Program-made: the position numbers and the translations under genes
The notes under the pieces: model-generated
What the model was told of the DNA's origin: nothing
The model's input: the letters and a program-made list of their open reading frames with translations, nothing else
Databases searched by the model: none
In this document: piece after piece, positions 20,756-33,734 of the stretch
How the letters are laid out: each line of letters starts with the position of its first letter
How positions within the stretch are numbered: the stretch's first letter is position 1
Origin: Nemania diffusa
Taxonomy: Eukaryota; Ascomycota; Sordariomycetes; Xylariales; Xylariaceae
DNA length: 64,000 bases
Assembly: GCA_038501195.1 (NCBI GenBank)
Contig: JBBPUQ010000004.1
Span: forward strand, 4,664,001-4,728,000
Direction of reading: 5' to 3'

Positions 20756-23132
20756 GTTGGCGATATTATAGGAAGACACTATCAATTGGATTATTTCAAG
20801 AGGGTTGTCGTGATGTTGATCGCCTCCAATTGGTATTTTAGAAAGGTTGAGGTTAGAGACTGATGGTGAATTGACTTCCTAAGAGAAAGGAACCGAAGCT
20901 CCCTTTATCTTCAGTACATGCTGGCTAAAGAGAGGGGGAGCGTCGGGGAAACCAGGCGGGGTAAGTGGCCCCAGAGGTGAAAAGCGGGACGGGTTTCCTC
21001 CTTTGGGAGGGGTCACAACCTCTGATTGGCCCGCCGGTAGATGGTCTCGTTATTAGACTATCGCGACGAGTCAAGTAGGTAACAAAGGGAACCCACTCCA
21101 TCCGCTGAACGGAGCTACGGAGTTCTGATCACACGCTTCCCCCCGGCTTTCAGGGCACTGTACGCATACCCATACGCATGTTTCCATTTCCGGGGATGAA
21201 GCTAAGTAAGTAAGCTGCACAATGAACGGATATAATGCAGAGTTATGGTATGTCTTGGTACTCTACTAATCAACGTACTTCCATTTCGAGCTCTTGCGTC
21301 AAAGTCAGGGTGCTTCATATTTTTGTCAATTCCCAAAAGAAGCCACTTGTATCAAGCTAACCTATGGTTTTATGCATATCAGACAGTGACTTCATTCTCA
21401 AATCACCAGTGATGCAGGCCGAGAAGATCCACGACAACAGCCACAGCCGTTACTCTGTCACCTAGCTCATCGTCTTGGCCGGGGAGAAAAGGAATCTGGT
21501 CCCCAAGCTGACAATTATGTATAGGACCTTGTGGCGTCACTAGAACTCACTAATGGGCTTCGTGCCGCATTGGCAGCTCTGGTATGTAACTACTAGACGG
21601 GCAGGGTAGCGTGAAACCAATGGAACCCATGGATAGCCTCATAAATAACAATAATACCTACCTAAGTAGGCACTGCCATGGTACCTTGTTGTCTTAGCTT
21701 CAATCCAACGGCACAATGGAACTCTTAGTCCAGGTACTAGTTGGAAGAGACTATCAAGGCAAAGAGGGGCCAGAGTAATACTTTGTGCCCAGGTGATGGA
21801 TGCATCAGGCTCTAGATTACTCTACCCCGTACTTATCCTCAAACGCTTACAGTACGCATCTCGAATGGAATTATAGGTAGTCGGCTAGGTGGCTTTGGCC
21901 CCTGCGTATGTAGGGAGATAGATCGTTTATGTAAAAGCGACGAGGGCGTAGGTGGCGAACACCTCCTGCTAGAAAAGGGGGAAATATAGCCAATTTATCA
22001 GTTCATCGCAGGATATATGAATAATCAGAGCCCAGGGTTAGGAGACCAAGTAATCGGCGTTGTGTGATGATTATTAGTTATTCATAATAAATCGAGAGAC
22101 TTACACGACTTACACAACTTACACCGGTAGGCTGTAGCTAGGCAGGCAGGGGGCCAATCCCATCTACTAGCCGCATCTAACTGCCCGATAGCAACCTCCT
22201 GCTTGCCTCCATGTCGCGAGGGCACTGAGGGGCCGTATTTCCCCGCGATGTTGAGGTCATCTGCTTACGGCGCGCGCAGCCCGAGGCAACGCCTCGACTC
22301 ACTAACCAAAAGCTACCTAGGCGAGCTTGCAGGCCCTAGGGGCTCCAGGTGGCCCCAGACGGACAAAGGGAAGCTTGGATCTGGCCATTTACAGAGTAAA
22401 GGTAGCTGTAAAGTCCGATGCCATATCGCCGCTTGCCAGTCCTGATGAAGCGAATAGGGCCATAAGCTAGTGTTCACATTAGTAAACACTATCATCAAAC
22501 CCGAGCCTGGAGTTGATTCGATTGGGCCGCCCCTTGCGGGGTAGTTAACAGTGCTAATGAGAGGCGTGCCGTTGTTGGAGCTGTTAGGTAGATTGACAGA
22601 TTATCTAGTACCTACTGGTACCCTTTCGCCCATCAGCGGAGCCCTTGAAAAAGTAGGTAGCCGCTTTCTTATTCTACAGCGAAGTGATGGTTTTCGTCAA
22701 CGCGTACGTGCATAGTTATTGGTTCGTGGCGTCTTACACTAACCCAATCAAACAAGAGGCTGAAACCAGATTTGCTTGTCGATCAATATACCTTATCTAC
22801 CGTAGCGGTTTGACATGTCCCTATTATAAGTATTATAAATACCCCCAGCCCTAACAGGTGTTGTTGCTTCTTGAAGTACAGCAAGCATGTACGAGAATAC
22901 CTGTCGGGCATATGATATATCAGCAAAATCATAACGCCGAATGGCTATCTAAAGTCGTACCTACAACCAGCCCGTTTTCTCGGGAGAGCAAAGGCACAAG
23001 TCATAAGAAACGCCGCGGATTGATCTAAACCAGTGCAAAGAGGAAGAAGACAGTGTTGAGAAGTAAAAAGAAAAGAAATAGACAAAAGCCAGATAGACCA
23101 ACGAACGAAACGGGAATTGATGATGATCTCTA

Positions 23133-23260
23133 TCCCTTTGGGTGCCTTTTTGGCACTATAATCAGATGCACCAATCGGAGGAAAACATCATGCTTAAGGA
23201 AACGTCTGATTGGTTTAATCTGATATATAGGTACTGGTGCCGAAAAGGCACCTGAAGGGA
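23133..23260. mobile_element. MITE-like palindromic element 1 (TA-flanked)
   Basis: The element is 128 bp long and flanked by TA on both sides (23131-23132 and 23261-23262). The outer arms (from tccctttgggtgcc and to ggcacctgaaggga) pair with few mismatches over about 24 bp. An inner segment (atcagat...caatc against gattgg...aatctgat) continues the pairing, leaving a loop of roughly 30 bp. The TA duplication and near-full palindrome resemble Tc1/mariner-type miniature elements. Confidence 0.65.
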
Positions 23261-23351
23261 TACATAGCTTATCTGCCTACGGTAGTAGAAACATTCGAAT
23301 AGTGACGCAATAGATCTGGTACTGGAAATAATGGATATAGCATACATGTTA

Positions 23352-23486
23352 TCCCATTGGGTGGATGTGGAGTAACAACCTGTGTTCTTTGCATATCCGG
23401 ATATTGTTCTATTGGGTGTATTTCTTATGTAATAACCCCTTTTGCTCTACATCTAGGTCACGGAGTTGAAACGGCACCCAATGGGA
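23352..23486. mobile_element. MITE-like palindromic element 2 (TA-flanked)
   Basis: The element is 135 bp long and bounded by TA at 23350-23351 and 23487-23488. The ends tcccattgggtg and cacccaatggga are perfect inverted repeats and closely match the ends of element 1, 90 bp to the left. The internal pairing is weaker (gatgtggag against ctctacatc). The interior is not shared with element 1, so the two look like related family members rather than a duplication. Confidence 0.62.
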
Positions 23487-23994
23487 TAAGACTACCTAAC
23501 TAATATCGAATAAATCACAGACTGTATTTCACAGACATAATAGGTATATATCATGCAAACAAAGATTATTATTTTATTATATATGTTTCGAAGAAGGCCA
23601 TGTTTGGGGATAGAAATAATTCAAATCGTAGGGCTTATTGAGAAAAGGTGCCTTAGGCCCCAAGTTCAATAACTGATTAGACACATATTCTATAAACATG
23701 TGCTTATGCAATGTAAACACTGCCTATAACTGTGTAACCGGTGCATTGAGGAAAGCAGTATCTTGGTGAGTTCTGAGCTTGCGATAAGCAGTTTATACGG
23801 GTTGTGTATCATATCGATAAGTAGACTTGGGGCAAGAATTGAGGGCAAGCCTGTCGGCGCCCCATCTAATTTTTCCCTTACCTCAGCATCATCACTTAGC
23901 AGCGTTGCCAGCTCGGGGTTGATAGAAGGCAGCAATTGTAGTCAATTTTCAAAACACCACATGATATGAGTTGCTAAGGACTATAAAACGAAAC

Positions 23995-26900
23995 ATGGCC
24001 GATGTCGAAGCGGCCATCGCAGCTGCCATGAGCGCAGCTGCGCCAAGTGCCCCGCCAATGAGTGAGTACCGCAAGACGAGTTGCCTTGGATTCCATTTCC
24101 GCGTAGGTGGATGGCCTAGCAGCCTACCATCACCTGCTCGCAGTCTCGCGCCGACGGGAGCTTATATTCTCCCTCTCTCTCTTGGGGTGTTTGCGTATCT
24201 GATGCCATGGTACAGGCCCCGTGATCAAAGCTGAGCCCTATGTCGGGGATGCCATGGTCGTCGACAGCGAGCCCCCTTTCCCGACGCAGTCACCCCTGAA
24301 ACGATCCCGCTCGCCGGACGACGGTGATCGCGGCGACGGCGATAAATATCGAGACGAGAAGCGCATGAAAATAGAGCCCGCAGCCGATGATGAGCTAGAC
24401 GAGATAGCGCGGATGGTCCAGGCCGTACAAGCGTCTGTCATGAAGGAGCTCCTCTCAGTGCCAGATTCAAGTATACAACACAAACCCGAACCCGAACCTG
24501 AACCTGAACCTGAACCTGCGCCTGTGTCTTCGCCTACATATGCGCCTGCGCCTGCGCCTGCGCCTGATCTCGAACCTAGACTCGAACTTGGCCCCGAAAC
24601 CCATATAGAGCCACCGGACGAAATCTTCGAGTCCACAGAGCATGAACAGATCAGCATTGAATCGGCTTTAGAGGGCGCCCTAGACCAAAATCGGTCTCTA
24701 TCGGAGGATATAGAGCCGAGGCCGGACACGCTGTGGAACAACCCCCGAGACTATACACGCAGGAAACATATCATTCCGGCACTTGGTGCCTTGGTCAGTG
24801 CCAGCAGCCCCGAATTGACTTGAGAAGCATGGCTGACGTGACAGCAAAGGCTGTTGACATATTGATAGCTCTGTCAGAGCAGACATTAGAAGATACCGTG
24901 GCGACGTTGACTGGCGATTCCGATTCCGATATTAGTAGAGAATACAGCGTGTTGCGAAACGCCTTTGATTTACAGCGCAGACAGTTGTTCCATCCTCACG
25001 AGGCACCACGAATCCTGGACGCTGCTAAGCTCGGTATCAAAGACCAGACGAGAGGAGTGATCCGGATCACCAACCTTGCGTCAACCTGTGCTAGCATATT
25101 TGGCACGAACGACATCACTCTGGAGGAGGTAAACAACCACTTCTTGGGCATATTCGTCCCGGAAGGCCGAGGGCTGTCCCACGACGCCGCAGAGCTATAC
25201 TTGGGCTTGAAAACACAGCTATTCTTGGCTGTTTTAGAAGGCGACCTTGAAAAAACCAAGGATCAGCTTCTCGAGGAATTTTTTGTAACAGATGTTGAAC
25301 ATTCGTTACAAGCCCATCATCCTCATCTTCCTCTAACCACCTCTGAGCGCGATTTCATTGCGAATTCTAAAGCGCGCAAAATGATGCTCTCAGTCGCCTC
25401 TGCCCCCGCGGATAGTATTCGTAAGCTCCGTACATACCGTTAGATTCGTTTTCGAGACTATTAACATGCCTGCCAGATGCCCTAAGTAAACAGTTCACAT
25501 ATGAGGCTTTCTTGGACACTCTAAGCACATATCTCAACGATAATATTAGCAGTATACAAGCACAAGTGTCGGGAAATTTTGACGCAAAGCTTCCATCTGA
25601 GAGCCCACCCCCTGGTGATAGTAGCGCGCACGAGCTAACAACCGAGTTCGATCTGAACGCTGCCATAGCTGAAGCGTCGCGGGCAGCAGCACAAGGTGCA
25701 TTGCAGTCCAGTAGTGACGAACAAATCACATTCGATGATCTATCTGCGTTCCTCACAGAGAATGTGTCCAGGGCCGTTGAGCAGTCGAGGCAGGCTGCTG
25801 CAAGTATAGAGTTACCGTCCTCTATTGCTTCAGCTGCAGAGAGTGCGTCGAGAGCTACAGCCTTGGCGCTGGAAAGCATTGCGAGGAACCAATATCACCC
25901 GACAGCATTGCCTCATCCATCTAGTAGGTCGAGAAATTAACCATACTATTCCATCTTCATAGCTAATCGATTGTAGATCAAACTCCGCCTAGCACCAATC
26001 ACCAGAACTATCACCCTCAACAGACACAAAGCTCGTCACAATATTTCCCTTGCCAGCAACAGCAGCAACAACAGCAGCATCAACAGCAACCGCAGCAGCA
26101 GTTAGTAACTAACATACAAACAAACTACCAAAATCCTGCCGATCACTTGCCTCCAAACCAGAGCGACTCAACCCCTGCGCTTTACGAGCGGGCCCGACAA
26201 GCTGCTGCCGCACGATCCTCGACCCACGCAAGACGCGAAGGTTCCCATTCTACCCGCCGGCCGTGGAGCCCGGAGGAAGAGAAAGCACTCATGATGGGGC
26301 TTGATATGGTGAAGGGCCCTCACTGGTCGCAGATTTTATCTCTATTTGGCCCCAATGGTTCAATCAGCCAGATACTCGCCGATCGGACCCAAGTTCAGTT
26401 AAAAGATAAAGCTCGGAACTTGAAGCTCTTTTTCCTAAAGACTAACTCCGAGATGCCCTATTACCTACAATGTGTCACAGGGGAGTTGAAGACTCGAGCT
26501 CCCACTCAAGCTGCGAGGAAAGAAGCGGAAGAAAAGGCGAGGATGAACTCTGAAGAGCATCAAGCACATATGAACGGAATCCTCGCACTCGCTGGGGGGC
26601 TGCAAAATAACCCGGCCCAGAGATCTAGCCCTTCTAGAGCTATTACTGGCAGTGCCACGCTCCATCAGCAACCTCCCCATCCTCACCCACACGCACCAGG
26701 TCTATCGCGGCAGCCATCGCAGCCTATGATTTCCGCCCAACCACCTCGCCCGGTCATACCGGCGCCCCAACCAGTCAGTTTGCCTACCCTAACACCAACC
26801 ATCCAGCAACAACATGTGCAAACAACTTTAGCACAACAGTCTTCCGCTTTGCGGCCAGAAAATTCTCAAGTAGCTCAGGTACCACATAAACCAGAAGAGC

Positions 26901-27100
26901 CAGCTCGACAACAGCCGGAAATTCCCAGAGCGCCAGAGACGACGGCCTTACCAGATCACAGTGGTCTAAGTATCGAGGATCAGGCGCTTCTCACCCTCAA
27001 GGCCGCCATGGAAGGGGAGTCTGCTGCCGCCGCACAATCAGTCACATCCTTTATTAAACAGGAAGAGTATCTTGGACATAATGACTCCCCAATAACATGA
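23995..27100 (+). CDS. Telobox Myb-domain DNA-binding protein, Tbf1-like
   Basis: Five exons (23995-24061, 24216-24793, 24850-25420, 25477-25923, 25977-27100) give about 928 aa. The C-terminal single Myb/telobox repeat (about residues 648-708) reads [24 protein letters not shown] and [15 protein letters not shown]; the last carries the LKDKxRN telobox core. Residues about 215-430 are helical and match a TRF-homology-like dimerisation region ([19 protein letters not shown]). The acidic N-terminus has Pro-Glu and Pro-Ala repeats (24484-24560), and a poly-Gln tract precedes the Myb domain. Fungal Tbf1-like proteins bind TTAGGG-type sites at subtelomeres and promoters. The exon 2/3 junction is chosen on donor and branch-site quality; a nearby alternative would change a few residues. 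Confidence 0.85.
26048..26103 (+). repeat. CAG/CAA microsatellite encoding poly-glutamine
   Basis: A run of cag, caa and cat codons within the Tbf1-like gene encodes a Gln/His tract just before the telobox domain. It is probably length-variable. Confidence 0.85.
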
Positions 27101-28092
27101 GCTGGCATAGTTGTTTCGCCTTTGTTTTTATGTATTGCCCTGTTGGGCATACATTTCGGTTATTTGGGCGGTGTAGAAATGCCTATTGTACGTGTTAATG
27201 GTTTTATATTTGATACCCAAGGTCGATTTGCTTTCCAGGCTGGTTTTGCTGTGGGGAGATTGGACAAACACGGAATGGTGACGGTAATAGGGAATATGTG
27301 ATTCTCGACCAAGACTGAGTCTCGTGACGCGTAAGGGGTGCTACGATGTCCTAGTAAATCCAGGCCGACTCATCACTGCGAAATACGTGAAGCGCACTCG
27401 ATGATGTATCTTATCATTATTTGCGGCTTCTGACAGTGCACATTCCACGCTGCCGAATCCGTGCTATGACAATGGGTCGAGTCGAGCTTATTTTTTCCAC
27501 GAGCCGACTGTACATCTGACTCCTATTGAGAAAAAAATAAACACGTGCCCCGGAATATCTGACAGGTCCACTCCAGCGATGTACGCGTACGCATAGACAC
27601 GATTTACAGTAGGAAGAGCCAGTGGCGAAAAAAAAGGGTATCAGGTGACAGACTTAGCGTAGTCGACGCCTCTGTCATAGCCGTCTCGCGAGCCGGAGGC
27701 CGAGCGACGGGCGAAGGGAGATGTCCCGGGGACGCACGATTACTACTGCGTACTGACTGGGGCCAGCTGTTCTGAGTACGGGCTGTCGTCGATACTGCGA
27801 AGCGAGACAAAGTGTAAAGATCGTATGCGACGCGAGGGTACTTACTCACTTATTCGCTAACATTACTACTATCTAGTGTAAAGGGGTATGAGAATAACCT
27901 AGATAAGTATCATGTCACTTGAAAGGCGATGCCCAAGTTAGAAGATAGCGCTGAATTATTAATTATAATATTTTGCATTGTTTTTATGCTATCTTTTAGT
28001 GAATTAATTTTTGAAAGTCTTGTTGTTTTTCCCAATGCGTGTTCTTTAAACGATAACTTGATCTTGAGGAAGAACTATAACACCAGGCAGCA
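27101..28092. other. Convergent intergenic region, 1 kb
   Basis: This is the terminator region between the Tbf1-like gene (+) and the DUF3433 gene (-). An 81-codon frame at 27604-27849 has no family features. No RNA gene or repeat was found. Confidence 0.5.
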
Positions 28093-31000
28093 TCACCGCC
28101 GCACGGGCGAGTCCTGCTCGGAGATCAAGCGCCTAAGATCCGTCTCATCCGCAAAGTAATCCGAGAACGACCGCTCGTCCACGCTAAGGTCGATCGAAGG
28201 CGCCGCCCTACTCGCCGCCGACGACAAGCGCGGCGGCGTCAAGAGGCGCGTCTCCGCCTCTCCCTCTGTCTGCACGCCCTGGTACCCAGCCTGTCCTCCG
28301 CGCCGGCGAATGCGCCCCGGTTTAGGGAGTGGGGAAGGCGCTAGCGACATGTCACCGGCTTGATGGGGTTCCTCACCGACGACCTCGATGCCCCACCTCA
28401 TTATCCCTTTCCAGTCGTGGAACCAGCCCAGCCGCACCCTAGTCCCCGGGTCGAGCCTGGCGTCCCCGCCCTCGCGCGCGAGACGGAGAAGCCGCTGGCT
28501 GCCGGCCATCAGCACGGCGGCGTCGGCGATGCTGCTGATGCGCCGCAGGAGGATGGCGGGGTATTTCCGGGACGCGATGGTTAGGGTCGCGCCGGTGAGG
28601 ATTAGGTAGGCGAGGATCGAGAGGCAGATCCAGGCCGCGGGCTTGGAGATCTTGAGGAGCTCTACGGCGCGGGATAGGTGCATGGGCGTGGTGGTAGTAC
28701 TGGTAGAGGTGGTAGCAGCGCGCTTGCTGACGGGTCCGTCGAGGTCGGCGGGGAGGGCTTCGCTGAGCGACTGGAACACGTAGCCGCCGGTGGTGTACGA
28801 CACGTTGTTGCTCGCGAAGTTCTGGAAGAGCGCCGTGAATGTCTTCTGCGCCGTGCGCCGGAGCGTGTCCAGGTCCAGGAGGGCTTCGTGGTCGTAGTTT
28901 ACGAGGGAGAGCATCGAGTAGCTCATTAGGTCGACATTTAGGCCGGGTTGCCGGATGTTGAAGGTCTGGTCGTCGAGGCTTTCGGCGAGGGTGTAGAGGT
29001 AGTCGAGATCGGTGCCTTGGACCTCATTTAGGTCTGCGGCGCCGAGAAGGGCGGTGAGGAAGAGGATACCGGGGGAGGTGGTGATGTTGATGGCGAAGCC
29101 GTCTTCGGTCTGGTTGTATTGGTGTTGTTCGAAATCGGCTGACCATGCGTAGTCGTCGGGTTGTGGCTCGCCGTGAAGTGCGTAATCGATCACGCGACCA
29201 TCTGCTGCATCGACTGTGACCGTCGCGTTCGCTGTCTCGATGATGGGCATGCAGTTCAGGGCAGCCATACGAGGCCTCTCGGTCCACATCAATCGTGGAA
29301 TACATCCCCATGTGGGCACGATGCCGCAATAGCCCTCCACGGGTAGGCCGTGAATCCATTTCACCGTGAAGTTCGCCGGCCACGTTCCGGCGAAGTCGGG
29401 GTAATATGAACCGTTCTGTAGATTGGGCGACCAATACCCCATGGAGCCTGTGCCTGTCTGCCCGTCGGTCTCGTTCTGGCAGCATTGGAATCTTTTGTTG
29501 TTGACGAAGAAGGTTGTGTAGTTCCCGTGGTTGTCGGGCTTTTCGTCCAGGTAGAGCAGGGAGTTGTCTCCGGGATTAGAAAGCCCGAGCTCGAAGCCGC
29601 GGGACAACATTTTCGTGCCTATTGTTTTGTTCCAATGAGTGGCATTGGTTAGATCCCACTCGGTGAGCCAGGTCGTACTATCTTCCAGATCCAGGTGTTC
29701 GTGCGGAGAGCACTCGAGCCGCGCACGGATTGCTGAGGTGTCTACAGTAGCATTTATTGAATATGTCAGTGTTGGCGTATGGTTTCCCGTGTTCTGAAGC
29801 ATCGTCGAAGGCACCGTAGATAGGTCGTGCGGAACAAAGCTCCAACCTTCCGAGCTCCAAGGCGGCTCCGATCCATTCAGGGAAGTTTGTACTGCGGCGC
29901 CGTATATCCATGACGTTCTCATGTTATCGAAAAGTTCCGAAAGAAGAGTCTGTTTATAATTGCCCGCATGGCTCGTGAACTGCTGCGTCCCAGCTGATAG
30001 TAGTGGTACATGCCGTAGTTCGAGTTGTCGCGATATGTCGACTATAGACGGCAATGCCCCAACCTCTCTGTCAAAGAGGGATGACATCGCAATAGTGACT
30101 AGTGAGGTCAGAATAAGGAGGACAGATTTATAGGAAAGGTACAGTTCAACTTACGTATCTCCGACAGAAAGGCACCGGTGCACACCAGAGCCAATACCCA
30201 GTGGCTACGCTTCATTGCCCTCCAAGTCGCCCATAGTAAATAGGAAGAAATGTACGAGATCGAAACCCCTTCGGATCCGGACTTGGTGATCGGTCTGTTT
30301 GCAAGAACTAGGTATGGCTGTATCCTCCGAAGCGCCGTCTCAATCGAACCCCACCAGAGGCTAATGCTAACTGCAACGATAGTCGTGACAAGCGATGCTG
30401 GGTTCACATTGCCCAGATCAAGGCCACCAACCGAAATGTCAAAAGCATATACGAAGGCAGTTTGGTGTAGCCCAAAGGCATCAGAGTACCAGTAAAGGTA
30501 CGCTATCGCGGTTAACGTAGTCGAAAGTAAGAAGACAAGTATGATGAACATCCATATCGAGAAGGCGGCTGATTGCTTCTCAGAATAAGTAGAATCCAGC
30601 TGGGTTTGCTGGTATGACCCGTGCTTCTGTAAAATGGACATATTGGATAGGCTGTCAGGTCCTTCCGGGCTCATGAGATGGATTTGGCCTCGACTTAGCC
30701 CGTACCTTTTGTCCGATAGTGAGCGCGCCAACTCGTGTGAAGAAGAAGCACCATGTAAACCATCAAGTGATCGTAACGTGCCCGCATCGCTCGAGATAAG
30801 CTTCGCCACGCGGATCGGCGGTGCTGGGTCTACGAAGAGCCCCAGCGGCCGCCTGGAGAGCCGTGTGGTGAAGAGAACGGCGAGCAGCAAAATAAGTTGT
30901 AGGAAAAAAGATATTTCCAAGATAATGGCGACAGAAGAGACAACTACCACTCGCCGTCGCGTGTCTACAATTGTCCCAGCTGCCTTAGTAACATCGCCAT

Positions 31001-32666
31001 CGGATGCTGTGTTAAAGACATCACGGAGTTGCTCGCCCAAGAACCGCTGCCTGACACGCCCAAGATTCTGGATGAAGGAAGGGTCGGCGATCATTTGCTC
31101 AGGGGAATAGTCGTATAGAGCCGACGAAAGGATAGCCGGACCTGAAGCGTAAGCACGTTGGCTAATCAGTGGCTTCTTGAGATGTACGCTCCACTTCGTA
31201 TCATTGAGGAAAACGCCCTGGAACGAGGACACGTTTGCCACAGTACTGGGAATCAGTTTTCGGATGGACGAATACTCGGCCTGATCTATTTCGACCAAGG
31301 AACTGCTTCGTGAAAGGGTTACGGTGACGTTTGGGCTCCCCATGTAATAGTTCGTATTACAGACTTGGCCTATGATCGTAGCATTTGCTGCTATCCTCTG
31401 GTACAAAGGCCCAGAAAGAAAGACAATTTCGTCTTGCGAACACCCGCTGACGTCGAGTGGGCTACCCCAGGTCGAAGAAAAGTCGGTAGCATTGAGGCTA
31501 CGAATAGTAGCCCACACAGATCCGCCCCTTTGCCCTAGGTCGGTCCCCTCTGGGAGAGTCACATTTAGAGCACATCCAGATGGAGATAGAAGCCTGAATT
31601 TGTATGATGAGATTGTCGAGTTGAATTCGGGGTCGAGCCAATCAAAAGGAGCTGACTCCACGAGGTTCATTTGCTCGCAATCCATCTCGACTTTAAAGAC
31701 CGTAGTCTTTGCTGACCACGTCTGTACCAAATCGGTGGAGAGGAGCGGTCCCAACGGCGCGCTGTCTATGGTCGACGGCCAAAAGGGCAGCACAGCGTAG
31801 CTATCCGTGACCCACGCAGAAGTCGTGACATTCTGAAGAAGACTGCTCACGGTCCGGAAGTACGTGGTAGCTATCGGATTAGCTTGAAGCGGTAGAGCTG
31901 ACGAGATATCAAGCTGAGAAAACGCTACGTCCTCGGTGAAAAGGACATCCTGAGAAACGAGCAACGTCGAGGAGAAGGGCGACACGAGGAGGAAGCTGAA
32001 AATGAACGCGACAGTGGCACATAGCATGGCCCAGCTGGTCTTCCTGGCATAGCGCTTTGGGAAGCTCGCAAGCAGGGACTCCCACCACGACTCGGCCGTC
32101 CACGTGAGGGACTGTGTGGCCGACGCACCTGAAGACGACGCGAGATTGGCGAATGCTTGCGTCCGCTTTACATCGTTAAGTAATATCGATAGAAAAATAC
32201 CGTGAACGACGGCGAGTAGCGTCGGGACGAATTTCGAAAGGATTATAATGCTGCTCGACCCATCGTCGCTAACAAGACCCAGCTCGCGTGCTGATATTGC
32301 GTGAACAGTGATCACTAGGATCTCCAACACGGCGGTGAAGACGAGTATTACTGCCAGACAGGGCCAGCGCAGAGTATATGGAAGCCAAGCTGGTGTTGTC
32401 GCAGGAGGACGGTTGGAGTCAGGGCTCTCGTGCACGTCGTCGAGCGGGATATCGCCAACTCTCGTAGCCGAGCTTGCTCCGCTATCCCATGACGGTGTGG
32501 GGATGTGGGGAGCACCGGACGGGAAGTCTCGAGGATGGTGAGCGGTGCTAGTTCTTAAGAACTGGTAGTCCGCCAAGGGAACGTCTTGTTCGGTATGGAA
32601 ATCCCCTAGAGTATGCGGCAGCGCTTGATACGAGGGGCGACGATTTTGAGCGAAGGGTGCATGCAT
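28093..32666 (-). CDS. DUF3433-type large fungal membrane protein
   Basis: Two exons, 32666-30155 and 30098-28093, joined over a 56-nt intron, give 1505 aa. Membrane helices are visible near residues 100-125, 142-165, 220-245 and 580-610, in a cluster at about 690-840, and again near 1310-1335. Two long non-cytosolic segments rich in N-x-S/T sites and cysteines lie between them. The arrangement is a repeated module with the intron near the module boundary. This is the pattern of the fungal DUF3433 family, whose function is unknown; a plasma-membrane or secretory-pathway location is inferred. The N-terminal 90 residues look cytosolic and disordered. The gene appears intact. Confidence 0.82.
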
Positions 32667-33734
32667 GCTGGAATGCCAAAGGTTACACTCTATTCAGCAT
32701 GGTACTAATTCTAGAGGTTCATCCAGAACCTTGGGCTCTTCCAAAGGGTTGATATACTTGATCGGCAGGATTGCCATCTTTTCCCCATCGACGCTAAGAA
32801 GAACACACCAGGATGGTGCGACAAGAAGGGTAGGGAGGCAACGGGATAAATCTGGAGACGGCGCGTGCACCAGCCAACCGCGGTGAGCTTCTCGTATATA
32901 AGGTGTAGCGAGACTATCAATAGCTCATGCATCGTGGATGAAGGTTAGGGTGCCCTGTAGACTAGTCTGGGTAGCTCCATGTACGGTCCCGAAGGCAAAA
33001 GACCAACAGTGAAACCGACGCACCAACAACCAACAATGCTTATTTTCTTTTAGAGGGGCTGGCGAATTGTCTCGGCTATATTAAATCGAGCCATCCTTAG
33101 GTGGTCTAGTTGATATTTACACATGCTATCATCGACTTTTTTTTGGAAGTCTTTCGTCCCAGAAGAATGAATCGGCCACCTTTTCATTAACAATAGGTAG
33201 GCCTTGAAGTTGGTGAACTTTCAGCTAAGATTTCAGCTTGCGGTCTAGTGCATATTTAGTTGCCTGTAAGTGCCGCTGCCTGGTTCACAGTCACTGTGCT
33301 AGGCATCCAGGTTTATCTAATTCTGTACCGCCTCTAGGCAGTTTACAACTGGCTAGCGTGCCAAGTGTGTGTTGCCAAGGTGAGTTTTACTCAAAAGAAA
33401 CTGGTATAGTGAGTGGGACATGGCAAGCTAAGCAAGCCAAGAAGACGATGATTGGGAATTGAGCTATATTTAACCCGCTAAGTCTTCGCAACTGGCAGAA
33501 CGAAAGAAGAAGAAAAACTGCTTCGTCATATGGTATTAAAGCACACTCGTAGTACGGCGCTTGCTTGCTTCGTTCCCCATAATATTCCTGATGCGGATGC
33601 CAATGTCGCTGGCCCGAACGGCCGGATCAAAATGAAAACCTATGCCGCCAAACGCCTATGGAATCCCATGTCCATATCTGCCTAGATTCATGACCGCTTT
33701 CTTTCGTGAACGTATGCATAAAACTGAAGTCTAA
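32667..33734. other. Intergenic region, 1.07 kb
   Basis: It contains the promoter of the leftward DUF3433 gene and the terminator of the leftward MINDY gene. Short frames (32665-32886, 33238-33462) lack family features. Confidence 0.5.

Larger units (their letters stand above)
20756..23994. other. Large intergenic region, 3.2 kb, with MITE-like palindromes
   Basis: It contains the divergent promoters of the aldehyde dehydrogenase (-) and the Tbf1-like gene (+). Nothing gene-like was supported: an 80-codon frame at 22203-22445 has no family features. Two TA-flanked inverted-repeat elements occupy 23131-23488 and are listed separately. Confidence 0.5.

Noticed and set aside
22203..22445. 80-codon frame in the 20.8-24.0 kb intergenic region
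   Set aside because: No splice-consistent extension, no recognisable family and no supporting context.
24238..24741. 167-codon Ser/Gly-rich frame antisense to the Tbf1-like gene
   Set aside because: It is the complement of Pro-Glu and Asp-rich repeats; composition alone explains it.
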